64,000 nucleotides of DNA from Irpex lacteus. Its lineage: Eukaryota > Basidiomycota > Agaricomycetes > Polyporales > Irpicaceae. The translations under genes were made by a program, and so were the position numbers. This document shows positions 60,951 to 64,000 of the stretch, one piece after another. The DNA lies in NCBI GenBank assembly GCA_001986395.2, contig MQVO02000006.1, positions 1,550,001-1,614,000 of the forward strand, written 5' to 3'. The notes under the pieces are model-generated. The model searched no databases, was not told the DNA's origin, and saw only the letters and a program-made list of their open reading frames with translations. Position 1 is the stretch's first letter. Every line of letters starts with the position of its first letter.

Positions 60951-61610
60951 TATCGTCTATTTCCCCCTGAATTTGAACCGATGTTTGTGCACGCTGCCTG
61001 CAGGTGTCAGTACAGTGAGACGAGCGTAAGTAAAAAGGAAGCATGCCGGCAGCCGAAGCATGCCCGCCATTGGTACAATAAGCGCCTATAATACTCATTA
61101 GGAAACGTCGCGTCGGAAGCAACGCGACCGTGACCGTGACAAAGCGCATTACCCAGCGAATTAACGGCGCTGGCTAGTAAGTACTGTAAGTACTAGTACT
61201 GTGAACATATCATAGGCAGCTCAGGAGATTAATGGACAATAGACTTGTTCATGTCGTAGAACGTACGCGTAACTGGCGAGCTTTAAAGAAGGTTGACCGC
61301 TCCATGGCCAAGAGTACCGCCTCGGATATATCGACTGCTATGTTTGAGTCACGCGTTTTGACACTCTGAGTTAATGCTCTCAATCGCCGAACGAGGATGT
61401 GTGAGCACACATCCAAGATACGGTAGTATCTCAGGTATTAATGCCATACGTGGCACAGTTATGAGTTTGATAAAGAATCAGTAAACAAACGGCAAAAACA
61501 CATCAGGAGATGGACCATCGAACCGATCGTTACAAGAGACCTGCACTTCTAAGGGGTGGAAACCAAAATAATGAAATGGGTGAAAGTAAATGCCACAGAA
61601 AGCCTAGTAC
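60951..61610. other. Intergenic, 660 bp
   Basis: 5' flank of the preceding minus-strand gene and 3' flank of the RFC1 gene. No feature recognised. Confidence 0.5.
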
Positions 61611-64000
61611 TCATGACTTCTTTGCCTTCGCCTTTGCTTTCGAGGTGGTCGAACCACTCGCACCCGCCTTTGCTTTCGATGCCGTCGAACCACCCGCACC
61701 GGCCTTCCCCTTCGGTCGCTTAATCAAGCTATCATGGCTAACATCGACATCCTCCTCGGCCTCCTTCTCGTCAGCCTCGTCAGGAATCTCCTCGTCAACC
61801 TAAAAGAAAAATACATAAAATACGTGAGCATAACCATGACCATGGAAGAAACAGTCATGCGGCCTACTTCGAACGCCTCTTCGAGGTCGGGAGCCGGACC
61901 TGCCGCGGCGATCTTCTTTGCTGTACGTCCGAGATCGACAGCCTTGTGGAACGCAATCGGGTGGTCTTTTGAGTTGTATCTACATCATGATGTGTTAGAG
62001 ATGTGAGCAAAATGCGTGATGCATCGTCGACTCACTTTCTCGTGAACGCCGTCTTGGTCGCAGTCGAGATTTTCTTGAGAATAAGGTCTTCACGGAACTC
62101 GTCGAGACCTAACTCGACTAATGTATCCCAATCTTCCCGATTGAGGAAATACTCGTCCATACGGTCGATGACCTCATCGACCACACTCTGTTGTGGGACT
62201 GTTAGCCTGCCTTTATGTAGCGAAAACAGTGAGTAAAACTTACCACGCCGCTGTCCATCAGAGGCTTCACGATGTACGGGAACAGCGCAGGAACATACGA
62301 CTGCCGCAACTCTATCTTGTCCGCAGACGTCTTCAGCCGCATGCGCGCTTGGATTTCTGTTAGCTGCCTGTTTAGCTTTCCTTGTTTCGAATTATGTCCG
62401 AGCCAGCTAATACGGTAACGTAAGATATTCTGGCTGGTGGAAATCAAGGGGCAGAACGTACGCTGGGAAAACCATTGGCTTCTCGCTGCCATATCCGCCA
62501 CCTGTGCCGTACAGGAAAGAAGCGGGTCGAACGGTAGAGCACACCGAATGAAGCGGCATCAACGACCAATGCTGCTCCGGCCTGCACAAACGTCATCGTC
62601 AGTCCTCTCCCTGAAACGCGATCAACAGTCAAGTGCGCACCCATGTATGAGCGCGTCAACAAGATCCCCATCCGATATGGAACTCGCTGCTTTATCCATA
62701 AGCATCAAATGCTTCAACTCCTTCTCCGGCCCAACGTCACTCTTCAACTTCGCAGGGTACGTCTTCAAGTAATTCTCCTGTATGAATAACGGCATGAACG
62801 ACGGGTCGTGGAAGTACAACTCCATCTTGTCGCCTAAAGTGTCCCGCGAGGTCGCGGAGAAGAGGTAGGGCCCGAGCATTTTGTGGGTCACGTCGAAGGG
62901 CGTCATAACAGTGTATTTCTCGTTCATCTTGGCCCTGCGACGAGGTCAGCCACGGATAAGGAGGATCGGCGTGTAGTTCTCGGCACTTACAGAGATTTCC
63001 CCTCATCAAAGTCCATAGTATCACTAGACAGCTTCCACGTCGAGAGCATGTTCAGCACCTGTCGGATATCGGACTGAGAGCCAATGATGAGTTGGTCGAT
63101 CACGTTGGCGGGGATCTTCATCTTCTCCCTGTGCATGCACTTTCGTCAGAAACGAGAGCAGACTCCGAATACTGTGGACGTACTTGAATGCGACGGAAAG
63201 TATCCTAGAGCGTATGGCATTCGCTTCAGGCCTAAAAATCATTAGACAATGGAGACGAGCGGAACAATTGGTAGCATACCGTCTGTAGGACAGATTGAAG
63301 GTATTATTAACCAGAGGCTTCAGCTTCTGCGCGTTCCGGTCGTTGGCGATGCAGATAATCGGGATCTACATCCAACAAAACGAAATTAGTACTATGTAGC
63401 GCGTATATAATATATAGGAAAAGGTGGACGCAACGTAACGTGCCTTTGTCTTCTTGATCAACGCGACGAGCGCCCCAACCCCACCCCGATCGCCCGCAGA
63501 CATACCGTCCACTTCGTCCATGATGAGACATGACTTGTTCGTGATGGCTATACCCGCCACGTTCGTGTGCTGCACCAACCAACCAGTATCCGCATCAGGC
63601 ACGTATGCATACTAGTGTCATAGGACGAACCTCAGACCCAGCCATCCACCCGTCCAAACTCGTATTCGAGATATTCGTGCTGTTCTATCAACACAACGCA
63701 CAAGGTAAGCCCCGTGAACCTGGTGAACCAGCCGACTTCCACTGACCTCGACGAGTTTCTTACTCCGTGCGTCACTCGCGTTGAGCTCGATGGGTGTGTA
63801 TCCCTCCAGCTTGGCGACGAGGTGCGCGCTCGTTGTCTTCCCAATCCCAGGTGGGCCTGTGATGAGCACGGCGCGGGAGGTGTTCATGCCGTTCTTGCCT
63901 GGTTTCTTGAAGTTTGACTTGAGGCTGTTCGACCTGCAAGATTAAGGGGGAGATTAGGTAAGGAGGATGGGGATTGAATTGGGATGGGATGCGCCATACC
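61611..64000 (-). CDS. RFC1: Replication factor C subunit 1, C-terminal part (runs off the window)
   Basis: Large subunit of the clamp loader that opens PCNA onto primer-template DNA in the nucleus. Only the AAA+ region and C-terminus are present; the BRCT part lies beyond 64000. Walker A is [15 protein letters not shown], followed by [12 protein letters not shown]. Walker B is [17 protein letters not shown]. Sensor 1 reads [11 protein letters not shown], then LKPL. The collar region has [22 protein letters not shown] and [15 protein letters not shown]. The C-terminal tail is acidic ([15 protein letters not shown]) and then a short Ser-Lys-Ala-Lys-Ala repeat, with the stop at 61611-61613. At least nine introns interrupt this part. 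Motif order and spacing match RFC1 and not the small RFC subunits. Confidence 0.93.

Noticed and set aside
1..64000. tRNA, rRNA or CRISPR-like arrays
   Set aside because: None was recognised by eye; a eukaryotic nuclear window is not expected to hold CRISPR arrays, and the repeat at 47-1180 lacks identical short repeats.

Overview
The window reads as nuclear DNA of a filamentous basidiomycete, most likely a wood-decaying Agaricomycete. Genes carry many short introns (about 45-70 bp, GT-AG with two GC-AG cases), intergenic gaps are 0.3-1.4 kb, and the gene set includes an AA9 lytic polysaccharide monooxygenase, a CBM1-GH10 xylanase, a heme-thiolate peroxidase and an M35 metalloprotease. Gene models were assembled by hand from splice signals and reading frames; where exon phases close exactly this is stated, and where they do not the gap is named.

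Layout. 1-4.7 kb: gene-poor, with a degenerate tandem repeat. 4.7-10.1 kb: three tandem medium-chain reductase paralogues on the minus strand with the same five-exon structure. 11.8-18.6 kb: a 6,822-bp DNA transposon coding for a DUF6589-like protein and a RecQ-type helicase, convergent with 26 bp between stop codons. It has inverted ends and a perfect 9-bp target duplication, and it sits inside a conserved fungal gene. Dropping the element and one duplicate copy gives an uninterrupted 345-codon frame, so the host gene (19433-18636 joined to 11804-11511, minus strand) is freshly broken. 20.4-29.1 kb: heme-thiolate peroxidase, AA9, IMP dehydrogenase and GH10-CBM1. 29.2-37.6 kb: four tandem minus-strand paralogues of an unrecognised coiled-coil family. 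38.2-39.8 kb: M35 peptidase. 41-49.3 kb: an Nbp2-like SH3 protein and two proteins of unknown function, largely disordered. 49.9-51.5 kb: a secreted epoxide-hydrolase-like enzyme. 51.7-56.6 kb: two adjacent DUF6697-like paralogues, one with a 44-bp perfect palindrome at a splice acceptor. 56.9-64 kb: methylthioadenosine phosphorylase, a conserved unknown protein, and the C-terminal part of replication factor C subunit 1.

How the parts relate. The secreted enzymes (AA9, GH10-CBM1, M35, epoxide hydrolase) fit lignocellulose growth; IMPDH, MTAP and RFC1 are housekeeping genes. The transposon, the three-gene reductase array, the four-gene coiled-coil array and the DUF6697-like pair show that the region is shaped by local duplication and recent transposition. 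The four-gene array and the DUF6697-like pair share a C-terminal residue pattern and may be distant branches of one family.
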